A DNA stretch of 64,000 nucleotides from VRUE01 sp963788975 (GTDB lineage: Bacteria; Actinomycetota; Thermoleophilia; Solirubrobacterales; 70-9), in assembly GCA_963788975.1 (NCBI GenBank), contig CAWBIJ010000004.1:558001-622000 (forward strand). The letters run 5' to 3'. Shown one piece after another: positions 42,342 through 51,351 of the stretch; within the stretch, counting starts at the first letter, position 1; every line of letters begins with the position of its first letter. The position numbers and the translations under genes were made by a program. The notes under the pieces are model-generated. The model saw only the letters and a list, made by a program, of their open reading frames with translations. It was not told where the DNA came from and searched no databases.

Positions 42342-43586
42342 TCATTTGATCTTGTCGTAGAGGCTGAAGATCGGCAGGTACATCGCGATCACGATGAAGC
42401 CGACGATGCCGCCTACGAAGACGATCATCACCGGCTCGATCAGAGCGGTCAGGGCCTTGACCTTCGCGTCGACCTCGGCCTCGTAGAAGTCGGCGATCTT
42501 GCTCAGCATGTGCTCCAGCTGGCCGGTCTCCTCGCCGACCGCGACCATGTGGCCGATCATCGGCGGGAAGATCGGGTTGGCCTCGATCGGGCCGGCTAGC
42601 GAGCCGCCGCGCTTGACCGAGGCATAGACGTCGTCCATCGCCTGCTCGATCACGATGTTGCCGGCCGTCTCGCCGGTCAGTTTGATCGACTGCAGCATCG
42701 GCACCCCGGCGGAGACGCCACCGGAGAAGGTGCGCGACCAGCGCGCCAGCGCGACCTTCTGGATCACGTCGCCGATCTTGAAGGGCAGGCGCAGCAGGAG
42801 GCGATCCCAGATTTCCTTGCCGCCTTCGGTCCGCTTCCAGCGGAAGAAGGCGACGAAGGAGATGACGATCGCCGGGATCAGGATGAACCAGTAGCCGGTG
42901 ATCGCATCGGAGGCCGTGACGCACATCTGGGTCGGCAGCGGCAGCGAGGCCTTTTCACCGGTGTCTTCACCCAGTTCTTCGAAGATGCCGACGAAGATCG
43001 GGATGATGAAGGCGACCACGGCGAGCAGGACGACGACGGCGACGCCGAAGACCAGCGCCGGGTACATCAGCGCCGACTTGACCTGGCGGCGCAGCGTGTC
43101 GTTCTTCTCGACCTGGAAGGCGACCCGGTCAAGCGCGTCCTCGAGGCGGCCCGACTGCTCTCCGGAGCGGACCATCGCCCGGTAGAGCCGGTCGAAGACC
43201 TCGGGATGGCGCTCCATCCCCTGCTCCAGGGTCGAGCCCGACTCGACGTCGGCCCGCAGTCCCGCCACCGCCTCCTTGATCCGATCCTCCTGGGTCTGCT
43301 CTTCGAGCGTGTGCAGGGTGCGCAGCATCGGCATCCCGGAGGCGACCAGGGTGGCGAACTGGCGCGAGAAGACCGCCAGCTCGCGCATGTCGACGCCCTT
43401 CCAGCGGCGGAAGACGTCCTCGATCGCGAACGGTTTGCTCTTCTCGCTGACGTCGAGGACGATCAGCCCGCGCTGGCGCAGCTGCTCGGTAACCTGGGCC
43501 TTCGACTCGGCCTCGACCTCGCCGGCGGTGGCTGCGCCGCCCACGTCCATCGCTTTGAAGGCGAACGTTGTCGCCGCGGCAGCCAT
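42342..43586 (-). CDS. pilC: Type IV pilus inner-membrane platform protein PilC
   Basis: 414-residue GspF-family platform protein. Two homologous T2SSF domains: first FSRQFATLVASGMPMLRTLHTLEEQT to about residue 200, second WSRTFSGGVSAGVPMLQSIKLTGE, each followed by GE(E/Q)(S/T)GQLE...L motifs (VRSGEQSGRLEDAL, VAVGEETGQLEHML). Three membrane helices: around residues 175, 225 and 390. It anchors PilB/PilT activity to the pilus base. Lies 3 bp after the pilT stop. Confidence 0.94.
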   Translation of the reverse strand: MAAAATTFAFKAMDVGGAATAGEVEAESKAQVTEQLRQRGLIVLDVSEKSKPFAIEDVFRRWKGVDMRELAVFSRQFATLVASGMPMLRTLHTLEEQTQEDRIKEAVAGLRADVESGSTLEQGMERHPEVFDRLYRAMVRSGEQSGRLEDALDRVAFQVEKNDTLRRQVKSALMYPALVFGVAVVVLLAVVAFIIPIFVGIFEELGEDTGEKASLPLPTQMCVTASDAITGYWFILIPAIVISFVAFFRWKRTEGGKEIWDRLLLRLPFKIGDVIQKVALARWSRTFSGGVSAGVPMLQSIKLTGETAGNIVIEQAMDDVYASVKRGGSLAGPIEANPIFPPMIGHMVAVGEETGQLEHMLSKIADFYEAEVDAKVKALTALIEPVMIVFVGGIVGFIVIAMYLPIFSLYDKIK

Positions 43587-43589
43587 CGG

Positions 43590-44777
43590 CTAGCCGCCTT
43601 GGGTGTAGGACGGCGGAGCGGGTGAAGGGGTGGGGGCAGCGGGGGGGGCCGGCGGCACGGACGCGGGTGGTTGCTGCATGCCGGCGTCGGCCAGCGCCGC
43701 TGGCTGCACCGGCGCCGCGCCCAGCAGTCGTTTCAGCTCCTCCGGTACCGAAGCGCGCTGTTCGGCCAGCGAGCGGGTGATCTTGCCGGCCCGCACCAGG
43801 CGCGCCAGGTCGGCGTCCATGGTCTGCATCCCCACCGCGCCCGAGGTCTGCACGGCGGCGTAGATCTGGTGCGTCTTGCCCTCGCGAATCAGGTTGCGGA
43901 TCGCCGGCGTCGGCACCAGCACCTCGGTGGCGACCACGCGACCCGTGCCGTCGGCGGTCGGCAGCAGCTGCTGGGTGACGATGCCCTGCAGCGCGATCGA
44001 GAGCTGCGTCCGCACCTGACCCTGCTGCTGGGGCGGGAAGACGTCGATAATCCGGTCGACTGTCTGCGCCGTCGACTGCGTGTGCAGGGTGGCGAAGACG
44101 AGGTGGCCGGTCTCGGCCGCGGTCAGCGCCGTTGAGATCGTCTCGAGGTCGCGCATCTCGCCGACCAGGATCACGTCGGGGTCCTCTCGCAGGGCCGCCC
44201 GCAGCCCGAGCGCGAAGTCCTCGGCGTCGGAGCCGACCTCGCGCTGGTTGACGATCGAGCGCTTGTGCTTGTGCAGGAACTCGATCGGGTCCTCGATCGT
44301 GAGGATGTGATCTTGGCGCTCGCTGTTGATCACGTCGATCATCGCCGCCAGGGTCGTGCTCTTGCCCGAGCCGGTCGGGCCGGTGACGAGAACGAAGCCC
44401 CGCGGTTTGGAGGTCAGCTCGCGCAGCACCTGCGGGACCAGCAGCGAGTCGAGGCTGGGGATCTCCTGCGGCACGAGTCGGAAAGCGGCGCTGACCGAGC
44501 CGCGCTGAAAGAAGCAGTTGACGCGGAAGCGGGCGACGCCGGGGATCGCGTAGGCGAAGTCGAGCTGCTTGTGGTTCTCGAAGCGCTTGCGCTGGTCGTC
44601 GTTGAGGATGCTGTAGACGACCTCGCGGGTCTGCTGGCTGGAGAGCATCGGAAAGCCCTCCATCGGCACGATCTTGCCCTTGTCGCGGATCGCCGGCGGG
44701 AACCCGGCGGTCAGGTGGACGTCGGAGGCCCGAGCCTCGACCATGCGGCGGAGAACCTCTGCGAAGTCGAAGTCCAT
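43590..44777 (-). CDS. pilT: Type IV pilus retraction ATPase PilT
   Basis: 395-residue secretion ATPase. Walker A LVTGPTGSGKSTTLAAMID, Asp box ILTIEDPIEFLHKHKRSIVNQREVG, Walker B ALREDPDVILVGEMRDLET, His box GHLVFATLHTQSTAQTVDRI, and the retraction-associated AIRNLIREGKTHQI (AIRNLIRE motif of PilT). The last 50 residues are a Pro/Ala-rich tail not found in standard PilT. Situated between pilB and pilC. The T4P locus carries a second PilT at 48797. Confidence 0.94.
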   Translation of the reverse strand: MDFDFAEVLRRMVEARASDVHLTAGFPPAIRDKGKIVPMEGFPMLSSQQTREVVYSILNDDQRKRFENHKQLDFAYAIPGVARFRVNCFFQRGSVSAAFRLVPQEIPSLDSLLVPQVLRELTSKPRGFVLVTGPTGSGKSTTLAAMIDVINSERQDHILTIEDPIEFLHKHKRSIVNQREVGSDAEDFALGLRAALREDPDVILVGEMRDLETISTALTAAETGHLVFATLHTQSTAQTVDRIIDVFPPQQQGQVRTQLSIALQGIVTQQLLPTADGTGRVVATEVLVPTPAIRNLIREGKTHQIYAAVQTSGAVGMQTMDADLARLVRAGKITRSLAEQRASVPEELKRLLGAAPVQPAALADAGMQQPPASVPPAPPAAPTPSPAPPSYTQGG

Positions 44778-44836
44778 GGGGCTAGATCGTCCTCTCCGGC
44801 CGATAACTCGATACCCGAAAGCGATTAACCAGACAC

Positions 44837-46636
44837 TCAGGCGGTGACACGGAGCACCTCTTCCAGGCTGGTCATCCCGGCGCGCACCTTTGCCACGCCG
44901 TCCTCGCGCAAGGTGAGCATCCCCTCTTGGCGGGCGGTGGCGGCAACATCGGCCTCTGACGCGCCTGCGACCGCCATCTCCTTGATCCGCTCGCTCATCG
45001 CCATCACTGAATAGAGCCCAACCCGACCGCGGTAGCCGCTCTGGTTGCAGCGGGCGCAGCCGGCCGGCTCATAGGCCTCCAGCTCCGCCCCGGCCCCGAG
45101 GTCCGCCTCGGCGAGAGCCTGGGGTGGGACGATCGTTCTTCGCTTGCAGTGGGTGCAGAGTTTGCGCGCTAGGCGCTGGGCGACGACGCAGTCCACGGCG
45201 GAGGCGATCAGGAAGGCCTCGATCCCCATCTTGGTCAGGCGGATGATCGCCCCCGGCGCGTCGTTGGTGTGCAGGGTGCTCAGCATCATGTGCCCGGTCA
45301 GCGCCGCCTCGATCGCGATCCGTGCCGTCTCGCCGTCGCGGATCTCGCCGACCATGACGATGTCGGGGTCGGCGCGGAGGATCGAGCGCAGCCCGGTGGC
45401 GAAGTCAAGCCCTGCCTTGCGGTTGACGTTGATCTGATTGATTCCGTTCAGCTGATACTCGACCGGGTCCTCGATCGTGATGATCTTCTTCTCGACTTCG
45501 TTCATCTCCTGAAGAGCCGCGTAGAGGGTGGTCGACTTGCCCGAGCCAGTTGGGCCGGTGACCAGCACCGCTCCGTAGGCTTGATGGAAGGCGCCCTCGA
45601 AGCGCTCCCGCCCAGCGCCGTCCATCCCGAGCTCGTCGAGCGAGCGCTGCGCGTTGTCCTTGTCGAGGATGCGGATCGTCGCCCCCTCGCCACGTTGGGT
45701 GGGCAGGGTCGTGACGCGCAAATCGACGCGGCGGTCCTCGACCGTGACGCTGACTCGGCCGTCCTGGGGAACGCGCTTCTCGGCGATGTTGAGGTCGCTC
45801 ATGATCTTCACCCGCGAGACAACCGCGTTGACCATCCGCTTCGGAACGTGCGCCGCCTCGCGCAGCACGCCGTCGATGCGAAAGCGAACCCGCATCTCCC
45901 CCTCCGCCGGCTCGAAGTGGATGTCGGAAGCCCCCTCCCCCACCGCCTGACCGAGGATGCTGTAGACGAGCTTGATCACGGGCGCGTCCTCGGCGCTGAC
46001 CTCGAGGTCGCTGACGGCGGCGAGCTCGTCCTCCGCCTCTTCTTCGCCCTCGACCACCGCCTCGCTGACGGCGCTCTGCAGCGTGTTGAGTCGGCCGATC
46101 ATCGCCTCGATGTCCTCGTCGGCCGCGACCGCCACGCGGCAGTCGAGAGCCGTTGCGATCTGAATGTCGTCGACCGCGAGCACATTGGTCGGGTCAGCCA
46201 TCGCTACCAGCAGGGTCTCCTTGTCGACGAAGCCGACCGGCAGCGCCCGGTAGCGGCGTGCCGTGTTGACCGAGATCAGGTTGGCGGCAGCCATGTCGAC
46301 CTGGTAGGCGGAGAGGTCGACGTGGTCGAGGCCGTAGCGCTCGGCGACGGCGCGCGAGAGCTGGTCGCCGTTGACCGCGCCCTGCTCCAGCAGCAGCGCC
46401 TCCGGGGGCCGGGCGGCGGTGCGCGCCTCTTCGATCGCCTGCCGGGCGCGATCCTCGGGGACGTAGCCGAGCTCGACCAGCACGTCGGTGACGAAGCCGC
46501 TCGAGCGGCCCCGGGTGACAGGCGGGGTCAGGCCGAGGGTGCCAACCTCCTGCGGCTTGAGGGCAAGCGCGGTCGAGTCGCCGGTGTCCGGAACGGGACG
46601 CAGGTGGGCGATGGACTCCCGGGGATCCATGCTCAA
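44837..46636 (-). CDS. pilB: Type IV pilus extension ATPase PilB
   Basis: 599-residue assembly ATPase. N-terminal MshEN/GspE-N domain (LVELGYVPEDRARQAIEEA, LSAYQVDMAAANLISVNTARR), then ATPase with LVTGPTGSGKSTTLYAALQEMN, IITIEDPVEYQLNGINQINVN, LRADPDIVMVGEIRDGETARIA, and the zinc-binding C-x2-C...C-x2-C typical of PilB (LCTHCKRR...GCARCNQSGYRGR). Some MshEN domains bind c-di-GMP, which is of interest given the pilA riboswitch. Its ATG overlaps the upstream gene by 4 bases; pilT follows after 59 bp. Confidence 0.95.
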   Translation of the reverse strand: MSMDPRESIAHLRPVPDTGDSTALALKPQEVGTLGLTPPVTRGRSSGFVTDVLVELGYVPEDRARQAIEEARTAARPPEALLLEQGAVNGDQLSRAVAERYGLDHVDLSAYQVDMAAANLISVNTARRYRALPVGFVDKETLLVAMADPTNVLAVDDIQIATALDCRVAVAADEDIEAMIGRLNTLQSAVSEAVVEGEEEAEDELAAVSDLEVSAEDAPVIKLVYSILGQAVGEGASDIHFEPAEGEMRVRFRIDGVLREAAHVPKRMVNAVVSRVKIMSDLNIAEKRVPQDGRVSVTVEDRRVDLRVTTLPTQRGEGATIRILDKDNAQRSLDELGMDGAGRERFEGAFHQAYGAVLVTGPTGSGKSTTLYAALQEMNEVEKKIITIEDPVEYQLNGINQINVNRKAGLDFATGLRSILRADPDIVMVGEIRDGETARIAIEAALTGHMMLSTLHTNDAPGAIIRLTKMGIEAFLIASAVDCVVAQRLARKLCTHCKRRTIVPPQALAEADLGAGAELEAYEPAGCARCNQSGYRGRVGLYSVMAMSERIKEMAVAGASEADVAATARQEGMLTLREDGVAKVRAGMTSLEEVLRVTA

Positions 46637-47277
46637 GGGTGATACGGAAGGGTGCGACCTTCGTAGCCCGCGTCGATGACAGCCTGCCTGACGCTTTCAG
46701 GGCTCTGGAAGCCGTAGTGGACGGAGGCGGTTGGGATGTCCTTGTCAAGATGCTTCGGACTGACCACGACCAGCGCCGGAACGCGATCGACGGCAACGCC
46801 CTGGGCGATCGCCGCGTAGCGCGCGATCCGCTTCGCCGGGACGATGAAGGAGGCAACGTCGAGAAGCGAGTCGAGGCCCTCGACGGCGCCGGCGACCATG
46901 CGGTCGTCGATGCCGCCGTCGCGGACGAAGAGCAGGACGACGGTGCGATCGGCATGGAAGGCGGAGGTGACCGCGCGGGGTAGCGGCGGCGCACTGGCGA
47001 CGGCGCTGGGCGGCAGCGGCGGAACCGAGGAGGGCGTCGCGGGGACTGCCGTTTCAGCCGCTTCGATCGCGCCTTCCACTGCTTCTCCCGGCGTGGCGCC
47101 GCTGGCGGTGCCGCTGGCTTCGGTGCCTGTCACGCTCACCGTCGCTTCCGTGGCTCCGCCTTCGGGTTCTTCTTCACCGCCCCCCATCGAGGACATCACG
47201 AAGATTCCCGTGGCGACCAGCAGGAAGCCGATAATGGCCACCTGCGCAAGCGGATTGCTGTTGAGCTTCTCCCTCAT
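46633..47277 (-). CDS. Membrane-anchored protein with thioredoxin-like C-terminal domain, T4P-associated
   Basis: 214 residues: one N-terminal membrane helix (VAIIGFLLVATGIFVMSSM), a Thr/Ser/Ala/Glu-rich linker (residues 32-95), and a C-terminal alpha/beta domain (TVVLLFVRDGGIDDRMVAGAV, VDRVPALVVVSPKHLDK) with a thioredoxin-like outline but no CxxC. Immediately upstream of pilB with ATGA overlap, so it belongs to the pilus operon. Not recognised as a named Pil protein; it might hold the pilus complex at the cell wall. Confidence 0.6.
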   Translation of the reverse strand: MREKLNSNPLAQVAIIGFLLVATGIFVMSSMGGGEEEPEGGATEATVSVTGTEASGTASGATPGEAVEGAIEAAETAVPATPSSVPPLPPSAVASAPPLPRAVTSAFHADRTVVLLFVRDGGIDDRMVAGAVEGLDSLLDVASFIVPAKRIARYAAIAQGVAVDRVPALVVVSPKHLDKDIPTASVHYGFQSPESVRQAVIDAGYEGRTLPYHP

Positions 47278-47336
47278 ACGTTCGCTTATCTAGCTCGACA
47301 GCTTGCGCTGAGAGCTTGAATCAGGACGCGATGCGT

Positions 47337-48755
47337 TCAGCAGTTGGCGTTGGGCGGCGAAGCGACGGGACCGGTGCACTCGACGTAGGACTGGCGCTCG
47401 TAGAGCGTCGCGCCGCCGATCTGAGGCGGCGTGAAGCCTTTGTCCTGTTCGATTTTCACGCTGTTTTTGAGCGTGATCGACTTGCCCGCCATCGCCCCTT
47501 TGAAGGTCCCGCTGTTATCCATGTTGATGTGTGTATTGGGCGCGTAGATGACCATCTCGTTGCCGTTGCTGCTGTTTTTGAATTGGATATAGGTGGCCGT
47601 GGTGGTCGATCCCAGGAAGTAGAACCCCGGCATGTTGAATTCCCCTTTGGCCGGGTTGTAGCCGGTGGCCGTGATGTCGCTGCTGTTGCCGATGTCGAGC
47701 TGGGTGGTGCTGGATCCGGGGCAATTCTCCGGCGCGTCGAAGAAGATCCGCATTTGCGCCGTGGCAGCCATAATCAGGTGGGAGCTATTGACGAGCTCGA
47801 GACGGCAAATGAAGTAGTCGCCGCCGCCCATCGTCAGCGTCGAGCTGTTGGAAATCACGATTTCCCGTGTTACCGGGTTCCACACCGATTTTTTTTCGCC
47901 CGAGCTGTATGTATCCAGTCCGCAGCCGGTGGGAAGTTTTGGTTCCGTGCTCGTGCATTTGGCCAGCCTGTAGTTGTGGTTGTTGGTCGCGATGTCGGTT
48001 GGGATGAAGGTGCTGACGGCCGGCAAGGTCGCGTTTCCTTCCGTCGTCGTGTAGCCGCTGCACTGTTTGGAGCTGTTTTCGTAGGTCGCTTTTTTGCCGA
48101 CCCCGTGGCGTATGTCTCCGCAGATCGTCGCGCTGTTTCCCAGGGAGACGTTACCGTTGGTCCCGACGCCAACCCGAACGTCGACGCTGTTGACGAGGGA
48201 AACGCTGTCTTCGCCGATCAGGCCAGATGCGGAGAGGACGCTGCCCACCGTCGTCGTTTTGAAGTTGATCGCGATCCGGCGGCTGACGCTGCCGTCGGTT
48301 CCGGTCGCGACGACGTTCATGCTGCCGGCGGCCAGTGGAGTGGCGCGGTAGGAATAGGTGGAGTCGCCGACCGTGCCTTCGACGGCGGGGCACCACCCGT
48401 CCGCGGCCGCCCCGGTGAGAACCAGCGTTTCGCCGCTGAGGCCGAGGCAAGGAGTCGAGGCGTTGAGGGCGCTGGCATAGCGGTTGAGGCGCAGCAGGGC
48501 GACGCTCGCGCCGGCGTCGGCGGCGGCGATCGCGCTCTTGGAGTCGCTGTCGCGATGGGAGCCCCGCTGCGCGTCGACCGACGACATCACCGCGGCGCCG
48601 GCCAGGCCCATACTGGCGATCGTCGCGAAGAGAGCGGTCGGCAGCGCCATGCCGTGCTCGCTGCGAGCAAGCAGGCGCAGGTGAAGCCGCAGACGGGCGA
48701 AGAGCTCCATCAGAGAGCTAATCGGCCCCTTACGCGGGACCCTTGAGCTGCGCAT
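47337..48755 (-). CDS. PilX-like minor pilin/surface protein
   Basis: 472 residues. A PilX-type N-terminus (SEHG/MALPTALFATIASMGLAGAAV) follows a basic 35-residue leader; Glu+5 is absent, as in other PilX/GspK-like proteins. The remainder is a beta-solenoid-like region rich in Asn/Ser/Thr/Val (SVSLVNSVDVRVGVGTNGNV, ISNSSTLTMGGGDYFIC, IGNSSDITATGYN), with Cys pairs. Likely a tip component of the pilus. 59 bp separate it from the membrane-anchored protein downstream. Confidence 0.65.
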   Translation of the reverse strand: MRSSRVPRKGPISSLMELFARLRLHLRLLARSEHGMALPTALFATIASMGLAGAAVMSSVDAQRGSHRDSDSKSAIAAADAGASVALLRLNRYASALNASTPCLGLSGETLVLTGAAADGWCPAVEGTVGDSTYSYRATPLAAGSMNVVATGTDGSVSRRIAINFKTTTVGSVLSASGLIGEDSVSLVNSVDVRVGVGTNGNVSLGNSATICGDIRHGVGKKATYENSSKQCSGYTTTEGNATLPAVSTFIPTDIATNNHNYRLAKCTSTEPKLPTGCGLDTYSSGEKKSVWNPVTREIVISNSSTLTMGGGDYFICRLELVNSSHLIMAATAQMRIFFDAPENCPGSSTTQLDIGNSSDITATGYNPAKGEFNMPGFYFLGSTTTATYIQFKNSSNGNEMVIYAPNTHINMDNSGTFKGAMAGKSITLKNSVKIEQDKGFTPPQIGGATLYERQSYVECTGPVASPPNANC

Positions 48756-48796
48756 GATGGCCTGCCCTGCCCCTGGACGCCCGTACTACCGAGTTG

Positions 48797-49936
48797 TCAA
48801 GCGCCTGGGGATGATCCGCCAACCGGCTCCGGCTGATCGCCGAGCTGCTCGATCCCGCTCGCCCGCTGGCCGCCGGCGGCCAACATCAGCTTGAAGTCGT
48901 GCGGGCTGGAGGCGTAGTCGAGCGCAACCTCCTCGGAGATCTTGCCCTCCATCACGTAAGTGAGCAGCGACTGGTCGAAGGTGCGCATCCCGTAGTACTC
49001 GCCCTCGGCGATCACCTCGGAGATCTTGCCGGTTTCCTCCGGGTTGAGGATCAGGTCCTGCACGCGGCCGGTCACGACCATCACCTCAGAGGCCGGCACG
49101 CGGCCCTCGCCCGTGACGTTGGGGACGAGGCGCTGGGCGATCGCGCCCTTCAGCGTCGATGACAGCATCACCCGCGCCTGGTGCTGGAGATGGGGCGGGA
49201 AGAAGTCGATGATGCGGTTGATCGTCTCGGTCGCGTCCAGGGTGTGAACGGTCGAGAGGACGAGGTGGCCGGTCTCGGCGGCGGAGAGCGCAGTGCGCAC
49301 TGTCTCCTCGTCGCGCATCTCGCCGATCAGGATCACGTCGGGGTCCTGGCGCAGGACGCGGCGCATCGCGCGGGCGAAGCTCTCCGTGTCGGAGCCGACT
49401 TCGCGCTGGTTGACGATCGAGCGCTTGTCTTCGTGCAGGTACTCGATCGGGTCCTCGAGCGTGACGATGTGGTGCGCCCGAGTGCGGTTGATGTGGTCGA
49501 TCATCGCCGCCAGCGTCGTCGACTTGCCCGAGCCGGTGGTGCCGGTGACGAGGATGATCCCCCGCTGCTCCCCTGCGAGACGGGTGACGACGGGAGGCAG
49601 CCCGAGCTCCTCGACCGAGCGGATCTCGTAGGGAATTGCGCGGCAGACGATCGAAATCGTGCCGCGCTGCTTGAAGACGTTGACGCGGAACCGCGAGAGG
49701 CCCGGGACCGAGTACGAGAAATCGGCCTCTCCGGACTGCTCGAACTCGGTTAGCGAGCGCGCCTCCGCGAGGTCCCGAAAGGCCTTTTCGGTGTCCTCGG
49801 AAGTGAGCGGCTCGTATCCCTCGAGCTGTGCCAGCTCGCCATGCTGGCGGATGATCGGCGTCGAGTGAGCCTTCACATGAAGGTCGGAGCCCTCGCGCTC
49901 AATCAGCGTCCGCAGCGCTTTGTCAATCTCAAACAT
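48797..49936 (-). CDS. pilT2: Second PilT-like retraction ATPase
   Basis: 379-residue paralogue of PilT: LVTGTTGSGKSTTLAAMIDH (Walker A), VTLEDPIEYLHEDKRSIVNQREVG, LRQDPDVILIGEMRDEETV, GHLVLSTVHTLDATETINRI, and a C-terminal region lacking the exact AIRNLIRE motif (VQDLILNPEETGKISEVI instead), which is the pattern of PilU-like accessory retraction motors. Its start codon lies in one arm of a perfect hairpin (49934-49955). First gene of the leftward T4P block as seen here. Confidence 0.9.
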   Translation of the reverse strand: MFEIDKALRTLIEREGSDLHVKAHSTPIIRQHGELAQLEGYEPLTSEDTEKAFRDLAEARSLTEFEQSGEADFSYSVPGLSRFRVNVFKQRGTISIVCRAIPYEIRSVEELGLPPVVTRLAGEQRGIILVTGTTGSGKSTTLAAMIDHINRTRAHHIVTLEDPIEYLHEDKRSIVNQREVGSDTESFARAMRRVLRQDPDVILIGEMRDEETVRTALSAAETGHLVLSTVHTLDATETINRIIDFFPPHLQHQARVMLSSTLKGAIAQRLVPNVTGEGRVPASEVMVVTGRVQDLILNPEETGKISEVIAEGEYYGMRTFDQSLLTYVMEGKISEEVALDYASSPHDFKLMLAAGGQRASGIEQLGDQPEPVGGSSPGA

Positions 49937-49955
49937 CCCGACCTATATCGGGATG
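49934..49955 (-). promoter_or_regulatory. Hairpin enclosing the pilT2 start codon
   Basis: Perfect 8-6-8 inverted repeat CATCCCGA / TCGGGATG whose 3' arm on the minus strand contains the pilT2 ATG; the loop holds the only weak Shine-Dalgarno-like bases (TAGG). In mRNA this would occlude initiation. Confidence 0.55.
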
Positions 49956-49983
49956 GGTTGGATTCCCCTTTAGCACTGCCTGG

Positions 49984-50073
49984 CGCGTAGCAGCGCGGCA
50001 GGCAAGGACGCAGGGAGCGTGGCGTGCTCTGCACGCGAGCGACCGAGGACGCCGCATGCCTCGTTGCTACGCG
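49984..50073 (-). other. Structured element directly after sigA stop codon
   Basis: 90-base segment closed by complementary ends CGCGTAGCA (49984-49992) and TGCTACGCG (50065-50073), with an inner pair AGGCA (50000-50004) / TGCCT (50057-50061) and a small GCGTG-5-CACGC hairpin inside. It begins the base after the sigA TGA. A further hairpin spans 49977-50004. Without a U-run it is a structured 3' UTR or a REP-like element. Confidence 0.45.
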
Positions 50074-51180
50074 TCAGGTGACCTCGCGCAGCTTCTGGGC
50101 TTCGCCCAGCTGCTGCAGCTTCTTCAGGCTCTGGTTCTCGATCTGGCGAATCCGCTCGCGGGTGACGTTGAAGGTGCGGCCGACCTCGTCGAGGGTGCGC
50201 GGGTGCTCGCCACCGAGCCCGTAACGGAGCTCGAGCACGCGGCGCTCGCGGTAGGAGAGGTTCTCCAGCGCCTCTTTCAGCGCCTCTTTGGTCAGCAGGT
50301 CGGCGGCCCGGTCGAAGGGCGACTCGGCCTTCTCGTCGGCGATGAACTGGCCGAACTCCGACTCCTCCTCGTCGCCGACCGGCTTCTCCAGCGAGACCGG
50401 GGCCTGGGCGGAGCGCTTGATCGAGTCGACCTCCTCGGGATCGATCCCGGTCACCTCGGCGATCTCCTCCGGGGTCGGCTCGCGGCCGAGCTCGGTGACC
50501 AGCTTGCGCTCGGCGCGGCCGATCTTGTTCAGCTTCTCGACCACGTGGACCGGGATGCGGATCGTCCGCGCCTTGTCGGCAAGCGCGCGGGCGATCGCCT
50601 GGCGGATCCACCAGGTCGCGTAAGTCGAGAACTTGAATCCCTTGCGGTAGTCGAACTTCTCCGCGGCGCGGACCAGGCCCAGCGTCCCCTCCTGGATCAG
50701 GTCGAGGAAGGGCAGGCCCTGGTTGCGGTAGTTCTTGGCGATCGAGACGACCAGGCGCAGGTTCGACTCGACCATTTTCTGCTTCGCGTCGAGGTCGCCG
50801 CGCTCGATCCGCTTCGCGAGTTCGACCTCCTCCTGGGCGGTCAGCAGGCGGACCTTGCCGATGTCCTTGAGGAACAGCTGCAGGCTGTCCGTCGTCATGT
50901 CCGGTTTCAGGTCGAGCGCCTGTTTCTGGCGGCGCCGGCCTTTTTTGCCGGACGGCTCGGGCATCGCTTCCGCGGCCGCTTTCTGGGCCGGGTCCATGTC
51001 CTCGACCAGCTCGATCCCCGACTTCTCGAGGTGCCCGTAGAGGTCCTCGACGTCGGACTCGTCCAGGTCCACCTCCGACACCGCCGAGGCGATGTCGCCG
51101 AAGGTCAGCACGCCAAGCTGCTGCCCCCTCGAAATAAGGCCTTTGACCTCCTCCAGCTCCTGAAGCTCAGCTACCAGCAT
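50074..51180 (-). CDS. sigA: Primary RNA polymerase sigma factor
   Basis: 368-residue group 1 sigma-70 factor. Region 1.1-like acidic N-terminus, region 1.2 DSLQLFLKDIGKVRLLTAQEEVELAKRIERGD, 2.1-2.4 NLRLVVSIAKNYRNQGLPFLDLIQEGTLGLVRAAEKFDYRKGFKFSTYATWWIRQAI, region 3 IRIPVHVVEKLNKIGRAERKL, and region 4 RTLDEVGRTFNVTRERIRQIENQSLKKL. Residues 70-90 are a basic linker (KKGRRRQKQ). An upstream transcription terminator and promoter-like element (51256-51380) suggest attenuation or an independent small RNA. Confidence 0.96.
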   Translation of the reverse strand: MLVAELQELEEVKGLISRGQQLGVLTFGDIASAVSEVDLDESDVEDLYGHLEKSGIELVEDMDPAQKAAAEAMPEPSGKKGRRRQKQALDLKPDMTTDSLQLFLKDIGKVRLLTAQEEVELAKRIERGDLDAKQKMVESNLRLVVSIAKNYRNQGLPFLDLIQEGTLGLVRAAEKFDYRKGFKFSTYATWWIRQAIARALADKARTIRIPVHVVEKLNKIGRAERKLVTELGREPTPEEIAEVTGIDPEEVDSIKRSAQAPVSLEKPVGDEEESEFGQFIADEKAESPFDRAADLLTKEALKEALENLSYRERRVLELRYGLGGEHPRTLDEVGRTFNVTRERIRQIENQSLKKLQQLGEAQKLREVT

Positions 51181-51255
51181 TCTTTCTCTACTCGTTTCTC
51201 TCGCCTTGATGATTAAGTCTTGCCCGTAAAAGGCCGCCGCGAACCATAAGTCGCG

Positions 51256-51282
51256 AAAAAACGGACCGGCAATCCGGTCCGT
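51256..51282 (-). terminator. Intrinsic terminator upstream of sigA
   Basis: Perfect 9-4-9 hairpin ACGGACCGG / CCGGTCCGT (51261-51282) followed on the minus strand by TTTTTT (counting the last stem base) at 51261-51256. The only textbook U-tailed terminator noticed in the window, and it precedes rather than follows a gene. Confidence 0.8.
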
Positions 51283-51345
51283 GAGGCTAACTAGTCTGCG
51301 CGGCTGTGCCCCTGGGTGGGCGTTTACTGATGCTCAAACGCCTGT
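51256..51345 (-). ncRNA. Candidate small RNA or sigA leader attenuator
   Basis: About 90 bases between a promoter-like element and an intrinsic terminator on the minus strand, upstream of sigA. It contains a 5' hairpin with perfect 7-bp stem GGCGTTT / AAACGCC (51319-51342) and ends in the terminator hairpin. No ORF of note. Either an independent sRNA or a leader whose terminator controls read-through to sigA 75 bases downstream. Confidence 0.45.
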
Positions 51346-51351
51346 TCGAGA

